Assembly: GCA_947379965.1 (NCBI GenBank)
Contig: CANCPC010000001.1
Span: 56,205 to 120,204 of the forward strand
From: Flavobacteriaceae bacterium
GTDB taxonomy: Bacteria; Bacteroidota; Bacteroidia; Flavobacteriales; Flavobacteriaceae
Length of the DNA stretch: 64,000 bases
Direction of reading: 5' to 3'
Shown: positions 28,052-37,538 of the stretch, in pieces
Layout: each line of letters opens with the position of its first letter
Position numbering within the stretch: the first letter of the stretch is position 1
Notes under the pieces: generated by a model
What the model was told of the DNA's origin: nothing
What the model saw: only the letters and a program-made list of their open reading frames with translations
Databases searched by the model: none
Position numbers and translations under genes: made by a program

Positions 28052-28951
28052 ATGTCCAAAATAACAATAAAAACAACACAAAATCCAAGTATTTTAAAAT
28101 TTGAATTTGATGATTTCATTACAAAAAACGAAAGTTTTGAATTTAAAAATATAGATGAAGCAACGAATTCTCCTCTTGCTCAAAAACTATTCTACTTACC
28201 TTTTGTAAAAACAGTATACATCTCCGGAAATTTTATAGCAATCGAAAAATTTAGCATTGTAGAATGGGAAGAGGTAAAGGAGGCAGTAGCTGAACAAATA
28301 GAAACCTTTTTATCAAATGGTGGAATAATTATAAATGATCAAGAAAACAAAACAAAAAAACAACCAATAACGGTATACGGAGAATCAACACCAAATCCTT
28401 CAGCATTGAAATTCGTAGTAAGCAGAATGTTAACTAAAAATGCCGTTGAATTCAAAAATATAGACGAAACTGCCGCTTCCCCATTAGCAAAAGAGTTATT
28501 TCAATTCTCATACGTGAAAGAAGTTTTTATGGATGAAAACTATATTTCAGTAACGAAATATGAAATTAGTAAATGGGATGAAATCACATTAGAATTAAGA
28601 AGTTTTATCAAACAATATATAGAAAACGGTGGAATTGTATTAGACGAAAGTCTTCTGGTAGCGCATGCAGAAAAAGAAAAAACAAAAAATGAAAATTTTG
28701 ACAATCTAGATATTACTTCCCAACAAATCATTAATATATTAGAAGAATATGTAAAACCTGCCGTTCAGGCAGATGGTGGAAATATTGCTTTTGAATCCTA
28801 TAATGAAGACGACAAAACCGTAAAAGTAATTCTTCAAGGTGCCTGTAGCGGTTGTCCTTCATCTACTTTTACTTTAAAAAGCGGTATCGAAAATATGTTA
28901 AAAAGTATGTTGAATGACGAAGCTATAAAAGTCGAAGCTGTAAATGCATAA
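28052..28951 (+). CDS. NifU-family iron-sulfur protein with two Nfu N-domains
   Basis: Iron-sulfur cluster carrier of 299 residues. Two copies of the Nfu N-terminal domain (about 3-95 and 107-200) share the NPSxLKF...EFKNIDE...SPLAxxLF pattern. A C-terminal NifU domain follows (about 222-295) with the cluster-binding cysteines C265 and C268 in GACSGCPSS. Standard Nfu proteins have one N-domain. No other Fe-S assembly gene is adjacent. Likely a cytoplasmic carrier delivering 4Fe-4S clusters. Confidence 0.9.
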   Translation: MSKITIKTTQNPSILKFEFDDFITKNESFEFKNIDEATNSPLAQKLFYLPFVKTVYISGNFIAIEKFSIVEWEEVKEAVAEQIETFLSNGGIIINDQENKTKKQPITVYGESTPNPSALKFVVSRMLTKNAVEFKNIDETAASPLAKELFQFSYVKEVFMDENYISVTKYEISKWDEITLELRSFIKQYIENGGIVLDESLLVAHAEKEKTKNENFDNLDITSQQIINILEEYVKPAVQADGGNIAFESYNEDDKTVKVILQGACSGCPSSTFTLKSGIENMLKSMLNDEAIKVEAVNA

Positions 28952-29097
28952 TTTATGTTGAGCCAAATAAGGAAAATTAATTATCATTGAAAAAAAATCA
29001 TAACTAATTGATGTTTTTAAAGAAATTATTTACAATTTAATATAATAATCTTAGCTAAAAGACTTACTATTGTATGATAATTTTAAATTCAAAAACT

Positions 29098-29442
29098 ATG
29101 GGAGTTTCATCATTTTTTAAAGATCTTTTTGGCAAAGCCAATATAGACGTAGATTCATTAGTGAATCAAGCAGAGAATTTAGCAACAGATGCTATTGCGA
29201 AAGCTAAGGATGCCGCGGCACCTTTGATGGATAAAGTGGAAGATTTTGCCGAATCAGCAAAAGAAAAAGTAAGCGAGTACGTCCCAGGTGCAAGTGAGGC
29301 TATTGAAAATACACTAAATACCATAAAAGAAAAAGCAGGTGAATATGCTGATAAGGCAGAAGATTTTGCTGGAAAGGCAGTTGACGAAGTTAAAGGAAAA
29401 ATAAGTGATCTTACAGATAATCCTGATAAACCAAAAGCATAA
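29098..29442 (+). CDS. Small alanine-rich helical protein (YtxH/LEA-like)
   Basis: A 114-residue protein with no signal peptide. After MGVSSFFKDLFGKANID it is a single predicted amphipathic helix rich in Ala, Lys, Glu and Asp, with recurring A-D-K-A-E-D-F-A-x-K-A units resembling LEA or YtxH-like stress proteins. This composition suggests a stress or desiccation role, but no function is known. ATG 29098 is preferred; another ATG eight codons upstream is possible. A terminator follows. Confidence 0.72.
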   Translation: MGVSSFFKDLFGKANIDVDSLVNQAENLATDAIAKAKDAAAPLMDKVEDFAESAKEKVSEYVPGASEAIENTLNTIKEKAGEYADKAEDFAGKAVDEVKGKISDLTDNPDKPKA

Positions 29443-29473
29443 TATAATTTTATTATATTTGTAATTCAAATTT

Positions 29474-29498
29474 AACCTTCTCTTTGAGAAGGTTTTTT
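29474..29498 (+). terminator. Terminator after the helical protein gene
   Basis: AACCTTCTC and GAGAAGGTT form a nine-pair stem with a short loop, followed by a T run, 31 bases after the stop. Confidence 0.85.
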
Positions 29499-29509
29499 AT
29501 TATAAAAAA

Positions 29510-30334
29510 ATGAACCTCAACCCCAATTATGTAACAAGTTATGCCGAGAGTTTTATAAAGGTATTAATTGAATATTCTCCAAAATTAATATCAGCTTTTA
29601 TAATTCTATTTTTTGGGCTTTATACCATTCGACTTATCAACAGGTTAATTCGAAAAATAATGGTAAAAAGAGAATTAGACCCTACATTAACAAAATTCCT
29701 TGCGGATATTCTGTTATGGGTATTAAGAGTATTACTATTTGTGACTTTTATTGACAAATTAGGAATAGGAACTTCTTCGTTCGTAGCCATTTTAGGCGCA
29801 ATGGGACTTGCGGTAGGTTTATCCCTTCAAGGTTCTTTATCAAATTTTGCTGGAGGAATGTTGATTATACTTTTCAAACCCTTTAAAGTAGGTGACACCA
29901 TCGAAGCTCAAGGTATCTCAGGAACGGTAAACGAAATACAAATATTTGTTACGAAAATAATCAATAGTAATAATCAAACTATTTTTATTCCAAATGGTTC
30001 ATTATCGAATGGTACTATTACAAATTACTCATTACAAGGATCAAGAAGAGCTGATTTGACGATTTCTATTTCTTATGATACCGATATTAGAAAAGCAAAA
30101 AACATAATTATTACAGTATTGAATAACAACCCGAAAGTGCTCAAAAGCCCAGAAGCTGAAGTATCTGTAAAGAATATAACGGATAGCTCGATACAAATAG
30201 CCGTTAGACCTTGGGCAAAAAATGATGATTTTGGCAGCGTAAGTTCAGATACTTTAGAAAATTGTAAAATAGCTTTTGATGCTGCCGAAATAGTTATTCA
30301 GCCTTTCGTAAAAGAGGTCTCTAAAAATGATTAG
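29510..30334 (+). CDS. Mechanosensitive ion channel, MscS family
   Basis: Small-conductance mechanosensitive channel of 274 residues that releases solutes on osmotic downshock. Three membrane helices span about 22-45, 65-85 and 92-120, the last being the pore helix with the glycine/alanine pattern GLSLQGSLSNFAGG. A beta domain follows (FKVGDTIEAQGISGTV) and the cytoplasmic vestibule runs to about 270. Length is close to E. coli MscS. It starts 11 bases after the upstream terminator and converges with tsaB. Confidence 0.93.
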   Translation: MNLNPNYVTSYAESFIKVLIEYSPKLISAFIILFFGLYTIRLINRLIRKIMVKRELDPTLTKFLADILLWVLRVLLFVTFIDKLGIGTSSFVAILGAMGLAVGLSLQGSLSNFAGGMLIILFKPFKVGDTIEAQGISGTVNEIQIFVTKIINSNNQTIFIPNGSLSNGTITNYSLQGSRRADLTISISYDTDIRKAKNIIITVLNNNPKVLKSPEAEVSVKNITDSSIQIAVRPWAKNDDFGSVSSDTLENCKIAFDAAEIVIQPFVKEVSKND

Positions 30335-30338
30335 TAAC

Positions 30339-31007
30339 TTATTTCTTAGAAACAGTAATCATAAAATCTTTCAGATAATATGGTTCAAAATAAGCGACAT
30401 CAACAGTGTCGTTTTTTTTGTGTTTTTCGAAACTTAGCCAACTCATTTCTTTTGCCGAAGGATATTTAATTTCTTCCAAGAAAATAAAGTTTTCCTTGGT
30501 GAAAACTGTTTGGCATTTATCGGCACAATCACCAACGAAATAGAGAGTTTCTTCCAAATTTTCGAAAGAATTTTCAGTAATGATTTCGGCTTGAACGGCT
30601 CTTCTATTTTCGAAATTTGGAGTAAAAATAGCGCTGTAAACTTCCATTCGTCGTGCATCAAGCATTGGAATAATCAAACCATCAGAAACGTTTGCTTGCG
30701 AGGCCAAAACTTGTAAAGTATCTACCGAGATCAAAGGAATAGATAAAGCGAAACACAAACCTTTTGCAGCAGAAACGCCAATACGCAATCCGGTATAAGA
30801 CCCTGGCCCTTGACTCACAGCAATCGCCGATAAATCTTGGAAAGTAATTCCAGCTTCTTTTATAATTTCTTCAATAAACACGTGCAAACGTTCGGCATGG
30901 GAATACCCTTCTTCGGCGATTTCTTTGCAAAGAATTGTTTTTCCTCCTTTTGCTAGAGCAACAGAACAATTTTTTGTAGCGGTTTCAATGTTAAGAATAT
31001 AAGGCAA
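30339..31007 (-). CDS. tsaB: tRNA N6-threonylcarbamoyladenosine biosynthesis protein TsaB
   Basis: Partner of TsaD in making the t6A modification at position 37 of ANN-decoding tRNAs. The 222-residue ASKHA-fold protein begins ILNIETATKNCSVAL and has the SQGPGSYTGLRIG motif near 65-77, followed by KGLCFAL. It lacks the metal-binding histidines of TsaD, as expected. The start appears to be TTG at 31007; no in-frame ATG lies at a plausible place. The 75-base spacer upstream holds a short direct repeat. Confidence 0.92.
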   Translation of the reverse strand: MPYILNIETATKNCSVALAKGGKTILCKEIAEEGYSHAERLHVFIEEIIKEAGITFQDLSAIAVSQGPGSYTGLRIGVSAAKGLCFALSIPLISVDTLQVLASQANVSDGLIIPMLDARRMEVYSAIFTPNFENRRAVQAEIITENSFENLEETLYFVGDCADKCQTVFTKENFIFLEEIKYPSAKEMSWLSFEKHKKNDTVDVAYFEPYYLKDFMITVSKK

Positions 31008-31011
31008 AATG

Positions 31012-31040
31012 GTTTAATCGTTTATTTGTTTAATCGTTTA
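31012..31040. repeat. Direct repeat of a 13-base unit in the tsaB 5' spacer
   Basis: GTTTAATCGTTTA occurs at 31012-31024 and again at 31028-31040, a 16-base period, between tsaB and the adaptor gene. Confidence 0.7.
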
Positions 31041-31082
31041 ATGCTCAATTAAAGATTAACTGATTACTAAAATAACTGAATA

Positions 31083-32375
31083 CTATTTTTTAATTTCTTT
31101 TTCAGTAGTGACTTTATCACCAGAATTCAAATCTTTTGAAACAGTTGAATAAGGTCCTGTTATTACAACGTCGCCTTTTTTAAGACCTGATATAACCTCA
31201 ATATTGGTATCGTCTTGAATTCCGGTTTTTATGATACGGATTTTTGCTTTATTTCCCACTTTCACAAAAACACATTCTAATTTTTTGTCGCTTTTATGAG
31301 TAACTTTTTTTTCCGCAGTTGAATTAGGATCTTCTATCTTAATAGTTTTAACAGCAGCTGTATCAGATTTTACTACAACTGAACTTATAGGTACAGCCAG
31401 TACATTAGGTCTGGTTTTAGTAGCAATATCAACTGTCGCAGTCATTCCAGGTCTAAAAGGTGAATACGTTATTGGTTTTCCTTCTAATAAATCTTGGTAT
31501 GATTCTTTTACAATTCTAACTTTAACTTTGAAATTAGTAACCTGATCGGCTGTTAAAGTGGTGCTTGCCGAATTAGAAATACTCGTAACCACTCCTTTAA
31601 ATTGTTTTTTTAAATAGGCATCAACTAACACTTTTGCTTCATCACCTACTTTTATTTTTACGATGTCATTTTCATTTACATCGACTTCTACTTCCATATT
31701 ATTCAAGTTGGCAACACGAAGAAGCTCGGTTCCAGCCATTTGTTGGGTTCCTAAAACACGTTCGCCTAATTCGACATTCAAAACCGAAATAGTTCCGTCA
31801 GCAGGGGCATAAATAATGGTTCTTCCCAAATTATCTTGAGCTTCTTTGACAGTCGCCGTAGCGCTTTTTACACTAAAATAAGCAGATTGCTTGGCAGCTT
31901 TTGCTACCTCAAAAGAAGCAACAGCTTTATCCCAATCTGATTTAGATATAATTCCTTTTTCGTATAAAGTTTTATTTCTTTCATAATTCGATTTAGATTC
32001 GTTAAAGGAGGCGTCTGCTTGACCTAAACCTGCTTTAGATCCTGATAAATTAGCGACAGTTCTATTTAATCCTGAAGTATATAAATCTGGATTTATCTTT
32101 ACCAATAAATCTCCTTTTTTAACTACTTGTCCTTCTTTTATTGGCAATTCAATAATTTCACCTGAAACCATAGAAGCAATTTTCACCTGAATTTCGGGTT
32201 GAATTTTTCCTGTTGCCGAAACGGTTTCGACAATAGTCGTACTGTTTACATTCGCAATTTCAATAGATTTTCCTTTGTCTTTGTTTCCAATAACTCCCGC
32301 TTTAGAAAGCCCAATTAACAAAGTAATAATTGCAACTGTTCCACCAATTATAATATAGATAGTTTTTTTTGACAT
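31083..32375 (-). CDS. Efflux periplasmic adaptor (HlyD/MacA family), second copy
   Basis: Membrane-fusion protein of 430 residues linking an inner-membrane ABC exporter to an outer-membrane channel. An N-terminal helix (about 5-25) anchors it. A split lipoyl/barrel-sandwich domain contains GEIIELPIKEGQVVKKGDLL (about 70-90) and IYAPADGTISVLNVELGERV, with a helical hairpin between them (about 100-185). Beta-barrel and membrane-proximal domains follow. It is the last gene of a six-gene efflux operon and the second adaptor in it, seven bases after the TolC-like gene. Confidence 0.9.
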   Translation of the reverse strand: MSKKTIYIIIGGTVAIITLLIGLSKAGVIGNKDKGKSIEIANVNSTTIVETVSATGKIQPEIQVKIASMVSGEIIELPIKEGQVVKKGDLLVKINPDLYTSGLNRTVANLSGSKAGLGQADASFNESKSNYERNKTLYEKGIISKSDWDKAVASFEVAKAAKQSAYFSVKSATATVKEAQDNLGRTIIYAPADGTISVLNVELGERVLGTQQMAGTELLRVANLNNMEVEVDVNENDIVKIKVGDEAKVLVDAYLKKQFKGVVTSISNSASTTLTADQVTNFKVKVRIVKESYQDLLEGKPITYSPFRPGMTATVDIATKTRPNVLAVPISSVVVKSDTAAVKTIKIEDPNSTAEKKVTHKSDKKLECVFVKVGNKAKIRIIKTGIQDDTNIEVISGLKKGDVVITGPYSTVSKDLNSGDKVTTEKEIKK

Positions 32376-32381
32376 GATAAA

Positions 32382-33752
32382 TTAGTTTTTGAAAATTGAA
32401 ATTCCAAAATAAAATTCCAGAATTTTTATTTTAAATATATAATCGTACTTCGTTCTAAGAACTTCAGATTGTGCATTTGAAAGTAAAGTTTGTGATTGAC
32501 TAAAATCGAAAGAATTCATCATTCCTACAGCATATTTTTCTTTAGCATAATTATACGCTTCTTGTCTTGCTTCAAGAGCAACAAGTGCTGATTCATGAGT
32601 CTTCAAAGCACCTTTGGCTTCCGTAAATGCAGTAAAAACATTTCGCTGCAAATCTAGATTTTGTTGTTCTAAAGCTATTTTAGATTTCTCTAAATTTACT
32701 TTAGAACGCTCTACATTATTTTTGGCCGAGTACCCATTAAATATAGGAATTGACAATTGTGCTCCAAATGACTGTCCTTTGTTAGTATTAAATTGACTCG
32801 AAAACGAAGGTGATCCCTGAGTTCCTATTATTTGTCCAGTATTACTATACAGAGGAACATCAGCATAGGAAACTCGGGTATTAAAACTATAAAAACCTCT
32901 CAAGTTAGGTTGAAAAGCTCCTTTTGCAATGGCTACATTTTTTTCGGCAATTTCTAGATTGGTTTGAGCAATTTTCAATTCCGTCTTGGTTTCTTTCGCT
33001 TTTTCATAAATAACAGATGGCGTTTGAGCCAAAATATTATTTTCATCTTTAGCCGAAGTTTCATCCGTAACTTCAAAATTTTCAAAGTCTTTTAATTGCA
33101 ATAATTGTGTTAAACTTAATTTTGAAATCAGCAAAGTATTTTCAGCAGCAATTACTTTTTGGTAATCCAAAGCCACGGTAGCTTTTATATCCAACAAATC
33201 TCCACGCGGAACCGAACCAGCCGAAACTAATTCTTGCGAACGAATCAACTGCTTTTTATTGATTTCTAATTGTTCTTGCTGAACTTTTAAATTTTCTTTA
33301 TTGAAAAGGATTTGCAAAAATGCATTGGCTACATTTAGTGCAACATCTTCCTGCATTTTCAACAATTGATATTTTGCAGCTACTATTGAAAGATTAGCTC
33401 TACGAAGTGTATTTTGATTTTGCAAACCTTTGTAAATATCAACACCCACACTTGCTCCCGCTGATGTAAATTGAGTGGTTTGGTTCCGCAAAAGTCCAGT
33501 TGTAATATCTTGGTTTAAACCAATATTCCAGGAATGTGAAGCATTAGCATTAACCGAAGGAAGAAAATTTCCCATTGCTCCTTTTTTATCAATAGCAGCC
33601 GTTTTAGTATCTAATTCAGATTGTTTTATAGAAATATTATTATCTATAGCGTATCGAACGCACTCTTCTAATGTCCATTTTTTTGTTTGTGCCTGAATAG
33701 ACAAACTAAATAGAACGATAAAAACACAAATTATGAGACTATTTTTTTTCAT
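32382..33752 (-). CDS. TolC-family outer-membrane efflux protein
   Basis: Outer-membrane channel of about 456 residues with a signal peptide (MKKNSLIICVFIVLFSLSIQAQ). The tandem TolC repeats of long coiled-coil helices and short beta strands are visible, including WTLEECVRYAIDNN at the mature start and the mirrored AKGAFQPNLRG segment halfway. It should form the trimeric duct for the MacAB-like exporter encoded upstream. ATG 33752 is chosen; an in-frame GTG eleven codons upstream would add a non-signal-like extension. Confidence 0.9.
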   Translation of the reverse strand: MKKNSLIICVFIVLFSLSIQAQTKKWTLEECVRYAIDNNISIKQSELDTKTAAIDKKGAMGNFLPSVNANASHSWNIGLNQDITTGLLRNQTTQFTSAGASVGVDIYKGLQNQNTLRRANLSIVAAKYQLLKMQEDVALNVANAFLQILFNKENLKVQQEQLEINKKQLIRSQELVSAGSVPRGDLLDIKATVALDYQKVIAAENTLLISKLSLTQLLQLKDFENFEVTDETSAKDENNILAQTPSVIYEKAKETKTELKIAQTNLEIAEKNVAIAKGAFQPNLRGFYSFNTRVSYADVPLYSNTGQIIGTQGSPSFSSQFNTNKGQSFGAQLSIPIFNGYSAKNNVERSKVNLEKSKIALEQQNLDLQRNVFTAFTEAKGALKTHESALVALEARQEAYNYAKEKYAVGMMNSFDFSQSQTLLSNAQSEVLRTKYDYIFKIKILEFYFGISIFKN

Positions 33753-33834
33753 ATAATTGGAATGAAAGCGTAGCAAAGATACCACACAAATTTAACATTT
33801 TTTATAAAACTGAAATTCTTTTTATGGAAGACAA

Positions 33835-34950
33835 TTATGGTTTAGGATCTTCTTTTTTCAAGCCTTGATTCCATACTTTTATTTTATCAGAAGTTTTTAC
33901 ACCACTTTTAATTTCAACATAAATTCCATCGCTTACTCCCAAAACAATGTTTCTTCTTTCGAATTTTTTAACCCCTGTTTCTACTTCAACAAATGGTTTT
34001 TGAGTTTTCGGGTCGAATTGTACTAAAGCTTCTTTCAATGCTAATACTTTCTCTGCTTTTTCTAAAATAATCGAAGCATTGGCACTTAATCCCGCTCTTA
34101 TAAAGGTATTGTCTTTAATCGGCATCGAAGCTTTAATTTCGAATTGAATCGCGCCGTTTTCCACTTTTCCTTTTGGCGCAATATATTGAAGAACGGCATC
34201 AAATTTCTTGTTTTCAATAGCTCCAACGCTGATTTCTATTGGTAATTTTTCTTTTATTTTCCCAACTTCCGATTCATCAATTTTACCCACAAATATCATT
34301 CGACCTACATCGGCAACGCTGGCAATTGTAGTTCCTTCGTTAAAATTATTACTTTCAATTACCTGATTCCCCACTTTTACGGGTACATCAAGCACCATTC
34401 CGTTTACAGTAGAACGAATTAAAGTATTGGCATAATTTCCAAGACCCGAACTTGTTCCTGTTTTTACAATATCAAAACCTTGTTTCGAAGCGGCATAATT
34501 TTGTTTGGCTTGTTTGTAAGCTAGTTGTGCCGCATCAAAATCATTGGCAGAAATAACTCCTTTATCAAACAATGTTTTTTGTCTTTGAAACAATTTCTCT
34601 TGATTATCTAAATTTATTTTGGTAGTTTGAACCTGATTTTGCGAATTGCTCAAATTCGAAACATTAGCAACCACTTTGATTTTTGCAATCAAATCACCCG
34701 CTTTGATTTTATCCCCCGCTTTGATATAAACCTTCTCAATTATACCGGAAATATTCGGTTTTATAAGCACTTCTTCATCCGGAACTATATTTCCCGTAGC
34801 GATGGTATTTTTGACAATTGTTTTAATTTCTGCTTTATCCGTTTCAAAAACTATCGGAGATTCTTGGTTTTTGGCATACAAATAATACAAAGCACCAAAA
34901 AATACTATTGCTATAAAAATTAAAACTGTTATCGTTACTCCTTTTTTCAT
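33835..34950 (-). CDS. Efflux periplasmic adaptor (HlyD/MacA family), first copy
   Basis: A 371-residue membrane-fusion protein with one N-terminal membrane helix (about 5-24). The biotinyl-lipoyl half-motif SGIIEKVYIKAGDKIKAGDL sits near 60, the hairpin spans about 85-160, and the second lipoyl half reads IRSTVNGMVLDVPVKVGNQV. It is only moderately similar in sequence to the second adaptor of the operon. ATG 34950 is used, since the in-frame TTG twelve codons further up would put charged residues ahead of the anchor. It lies between the second permease and the TolC gene. Confidence 0.9.
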   Translation of the reverse strand: MKKGVTITVLIFIAIVFFGALYYLYAKNQESPIVFETDKAEIKTIVKNTIATGNIVPDEEVLIKPNISGIIEKVYIKAGDKIKAGDLIAKIKVVANVSNLSNSQNQVQTTKINLDNQEKLFQRQKTLFDKGVISANDFDAAQLAYKQAKQNYAASKQGFDIVKTGTSSGLGNYANTLIRSTVNGMVLDVPVKVGNQVIESNNFNEGTTIASVADVGRMIFVGKIDESEVGKIKEKLPIEISVGAIENKKFDAVLQYIAPKGKVENGAIQFEIKASMPIKDNTFIRAGLSANASIILEKAEKVLALKEALVQFDPKTQKPFVEVETGVKKFERRNIVLGVSDGIYVEIKSGVKTSDKIKVWNQGLKKEDPKP

Positions 34951-35019
34951 ATTGATGGTTTTTATTCGATTATTGTTTTTATCCAACAGTTAAAACTGTG
35001 GGTTATGTTTATTTGTATT

Positions 35020-36288
35020 TTATTCTGTTCTTAATGCGTCAACAGGTTTTATTTTTATAGCGGTTTGAGCCGGTATTAAACCTGCTAATAATCCTGAACC
35101 AACTAATATAATTAAGGCAAAAAACACGACTGATAAGTCCACACTTGGATTGGCAAACATCATTGTATCTTTATTAGGCATTCCGTCTAAAACCTTATTA
35201 ATTACAAACAAAATTCCGGTTGCTGCTGCAATACCAAGCATTCCGGCAGAAATAGTCAAGAAAATAGCTTCTAATAATATTTGCGAACGAATTGCTCCTG
35301 GTGTTGCACCTAAAGCTCTTCTGATTCCAATTTCTTTGGTTCGTTCTTTTACAACAATTAGCATAATATTCGAAATTCCGATAACTCCAGAAAGCAAAAC
35401 TAACGTTCCCACAAAGTAAGCGATAAACCTCAAAATGGTAAAAAGTCCTAATATTTTCTTGAATTCCGCAAACAAATCAAAGTTTCCAATGGCTCTTTCA
35501 TCATCTGGACTAATCGAATGTCTGGATTTCATAAACTCTAAAATTTTTGGTTTTAGGTCTGTAATCGAAGCATTATTATTGGCTGTAATTGCCATCCAAC
35601 CTACTTTATCACCAAAATTGAAAGCTTGTTGAAACGTAGTAAAGGGTACGAAAATATTTTTTTGCTCTTGTTCCGCATTACCATTATTATTGCCTTTGGT
35701 TTTGTAAACCCCAACAACCATAAAATTGATACCATTCACTTTGATATAAGTACCAATAACTTCTTCTGCATTTTCATACAATCCAGTAATTACGCCTTGA
35801 CCAATTACGGCCACTTTACGTCGCAACTCTATATCCTGATAATTGACGAACCTCCCCTTAATAATATCCATCGATTTCTGTTTGACAAACTCAGGATAAT
35901 CTCCATAAATATTAAAAATAGCTGTTTTTGTTCCTCTTACCACATTATTTTTTTGATCAATACCTCCTAATTGATTTCTGGGAGAAACATATAATAAGTC
36001 AGGAAAACTTTCTTTTAAAGCGGGGACATCGTCATTTTTATAATTAAATTTTCTGGTTTGCGGCAATCCTTTATAGGGTTTTGATGTGGGTTGAGTCCAC
36101 ATAAACATCGTGTTGGTTGCCATTCCCGAAAAACCTTTTTTAACTCCGTTTTCCAAACCATTTCCTGCGGCAAGCAATATCACCAAAATAAATATTCCCC
36201 AGAAAACGCCAAAAGCAGTCAGTATCGTCCGAAAAGTATTTGCGGTCAATGCTTCTAAAATCTCTGTCCATTTGTCTCTATCAAACAT
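35020..36288 (-). CDS. MacB-like ABC transporter permease, second copy
   Basis: A 422-residue permease of the MacB/FtsX type: an N-terminal membrane helix (about 18-40), a large periplasmic domain (about 45-285), then three membrane helices near 290-415, with the family segment KERTKEIGIRRALGATPGAI. It starts two bases after the stop of the first permease and pairs with it, so the exporter is probably a heterodimer. MacB-type machines extrude substrates from the periplasm without moving them through the inner membrane. The substrate is unknown. Confidence 0.9.
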   Translation of the reverse strand: MFDRDKWTEILEALTANTFRTILTAFGVFWGIFILVILLAAGNGLENGVKKGFSGMATNTMFMWTQPTSKPYKGLPQTRKFNYKNDDVPALKESFPDLLYVSPRNQLGGIDQKNNVVRGTKTAIFNIYGDYPEFVKQKSMDIIKGRFVNYQDIELRRKVAVIGQGVITGLYENAEEVIGTYIKVNGINFMVVGVYKTKGNNNGNAEQEQKNIFVPFTTFQQAFNFGDKVGWMAITANNNASITDLKPKILEFMKSRHSISPDDERAIGNFDLFAEFKKILGLFTILRFIAYFVGTLVLLSGVIGISNIMLIVVKERTKEIGIRRALGATPGAIRSQILLEAIFLTISAGMLGIAAATGILFVINKVLDGMPNKDTMMFANPSVDLSVVFFALIILVGSGLLAGLIPAQTAIKIKPVDALRTE

Positions 36289-36290
36289 AA

Positions 36291-37538
36291 TTATTCGTCT
36301 CTAAGTGCTACAATGGGTTTTATTTTTGCGGCCCGGTATGCGGGAAAAAAACCGGCTAATGCTCCGGAAAAAATCAATAAAACTAATGTGGTTAAGGCGA
36401 CACGAAAATCGACTTCGGGATTTAAGAAATAATCACTTTTTATTTGTGGCCCAACCAATTCTAAAAGCAACAAACTAGATAATAATCCAATAAAACCAGC
36501 TATTGTAGTGATAAAAATAGACTCATGCAAGATCATTCCAATAATCGAAATTGGTGAAGCCCCAAGCGCTTTTCGAATACCAATTTCCTTCGTTCTTTCT
36601 TTTACGATTATCAACATAATATTGCTAACGCCAACCACACCAGCGATGATGGTACAAATTCCGACCCACCAAAAAAACAATCGGATATACATATTCAAAT
36701 CATAAAATTGCTTTACATTTTCTAAAGTACTATTGATCCCAATACCGCTCAAATCATCTGGCGCAATTCCATTTTTGCTTTTAAGCATTTGTGAAACTCC
36801 AGAAGTAAATTTCAGCGATTCGGCCAAAGCTTCTTCATAAGTATCTTTTTTATTTAACGTAAACGAAATGTCGCTTAGTTTATCGCCTCCACCACCAAAA
36901 ACATGTTGCATCGTTGATATAGGAAAATAAACCCTAGCTTCTTCCCGTTCTCCACCAGGATCCGAAAAGAAACCAACCACTTTAAATTTTACATTATTAA
37001 TTGATATCTGTTCCCCAATTGGATTTTTATCCTTGAATAAATCCTTTTTTATTTTTTGACCAATAACGGCAACTTTGGCGTTATCAGCCAAATCATTGCT
37101 ATTTACAAATCTTCCTTCAATAATACTCACTTTTTCAATCGCTTGATGATCCGGAGAAACACCCTGACAATCATAAGAACCCGTTTCTTTTCCGTAAACT
37201 AAAGTTCCATTCCAAATATTGAATTTCGAACTTTGCTTATCTATTTGCTTATCAAATTTTTGCGTCGAAAGTTGAAAATCACTATTATGCAACTGGATTT
37301 GTCTTCCGGGATTTAGTCCTTTATATTCTTTGGCTGTTGTTCCTGCCCAAATCCAAATAACACCATCAGCATCATTTTGAAATTGTTTTGCAATTCCGTT
37401 TTCGAGCCCTTTTCCGGCACCAAGAAGAATAACCAAAATAAATATTCCCGAAGCCACAGAAATCCCCGTGAGAAAAGTTCTCATTTTGTTTTTGGCGATA
37501 GCCTCAAAAATTTCCTGCCAGCGTTCGATATTAAACAT
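36291..37538 (-). CDS. MacB-like ABC transporter permease, first copy
   Basis: A 415-residue permease with the same architecture as its neighbour: N-terminal helix (about 18-40), periplasmic MacB-type domain, and three C-terminal helices carrying KERTKEIGIRKALGASPISI. Its ATG overlaps the end of the ATP-binding subunit gene by eight bases, implying translational coupling. Unlike E. coli MacB, the nucleotide-binding domain is a separate protein. Confidence 0.9.
   Translation of the reverse strand: MFNIERWQEIFEAIAKNKMRTFLTGISVASGIFILVILLGAGKGLENGIAKQFQNDADGVIWIWAGTTAKEYKGLNPGRQIQLHNSDFQLSTQKFDKQIDKQSSKFNIWNGTLVYGKETGSYDCQGVSPDHQAIEKVSIIEGRFVNSNDLADNAKVAVIGQKIKKDLFKDKNPIGEQISINNVKFKVVGFFSDPGGEREEARVYFPISTMQHVFGGGGDKLSDISFTLNKKDTYEEALAESLKFTSGVSQMLKSKNGIAPDDLSGIGINSTLENVKQFYDLNMYIRLFFWWVGICTIIAGVVGVSNIMLIIVKERTKEIGIRKALGASPISIIGMILHESIFITTIAGFIGLLSSLLLLELVGPQIKSDYFLNPEVDFRVALTTLVLLIFSGALAGFFPAYRAAKIKPIVALRDE

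Noticed and set aside
29098..29442. Antitoxin or phage protein
   Set aside because: Composition is simply an Ala/Lys/Glu helix of the LEA/YtxH kind and no partner gene adjoins it.
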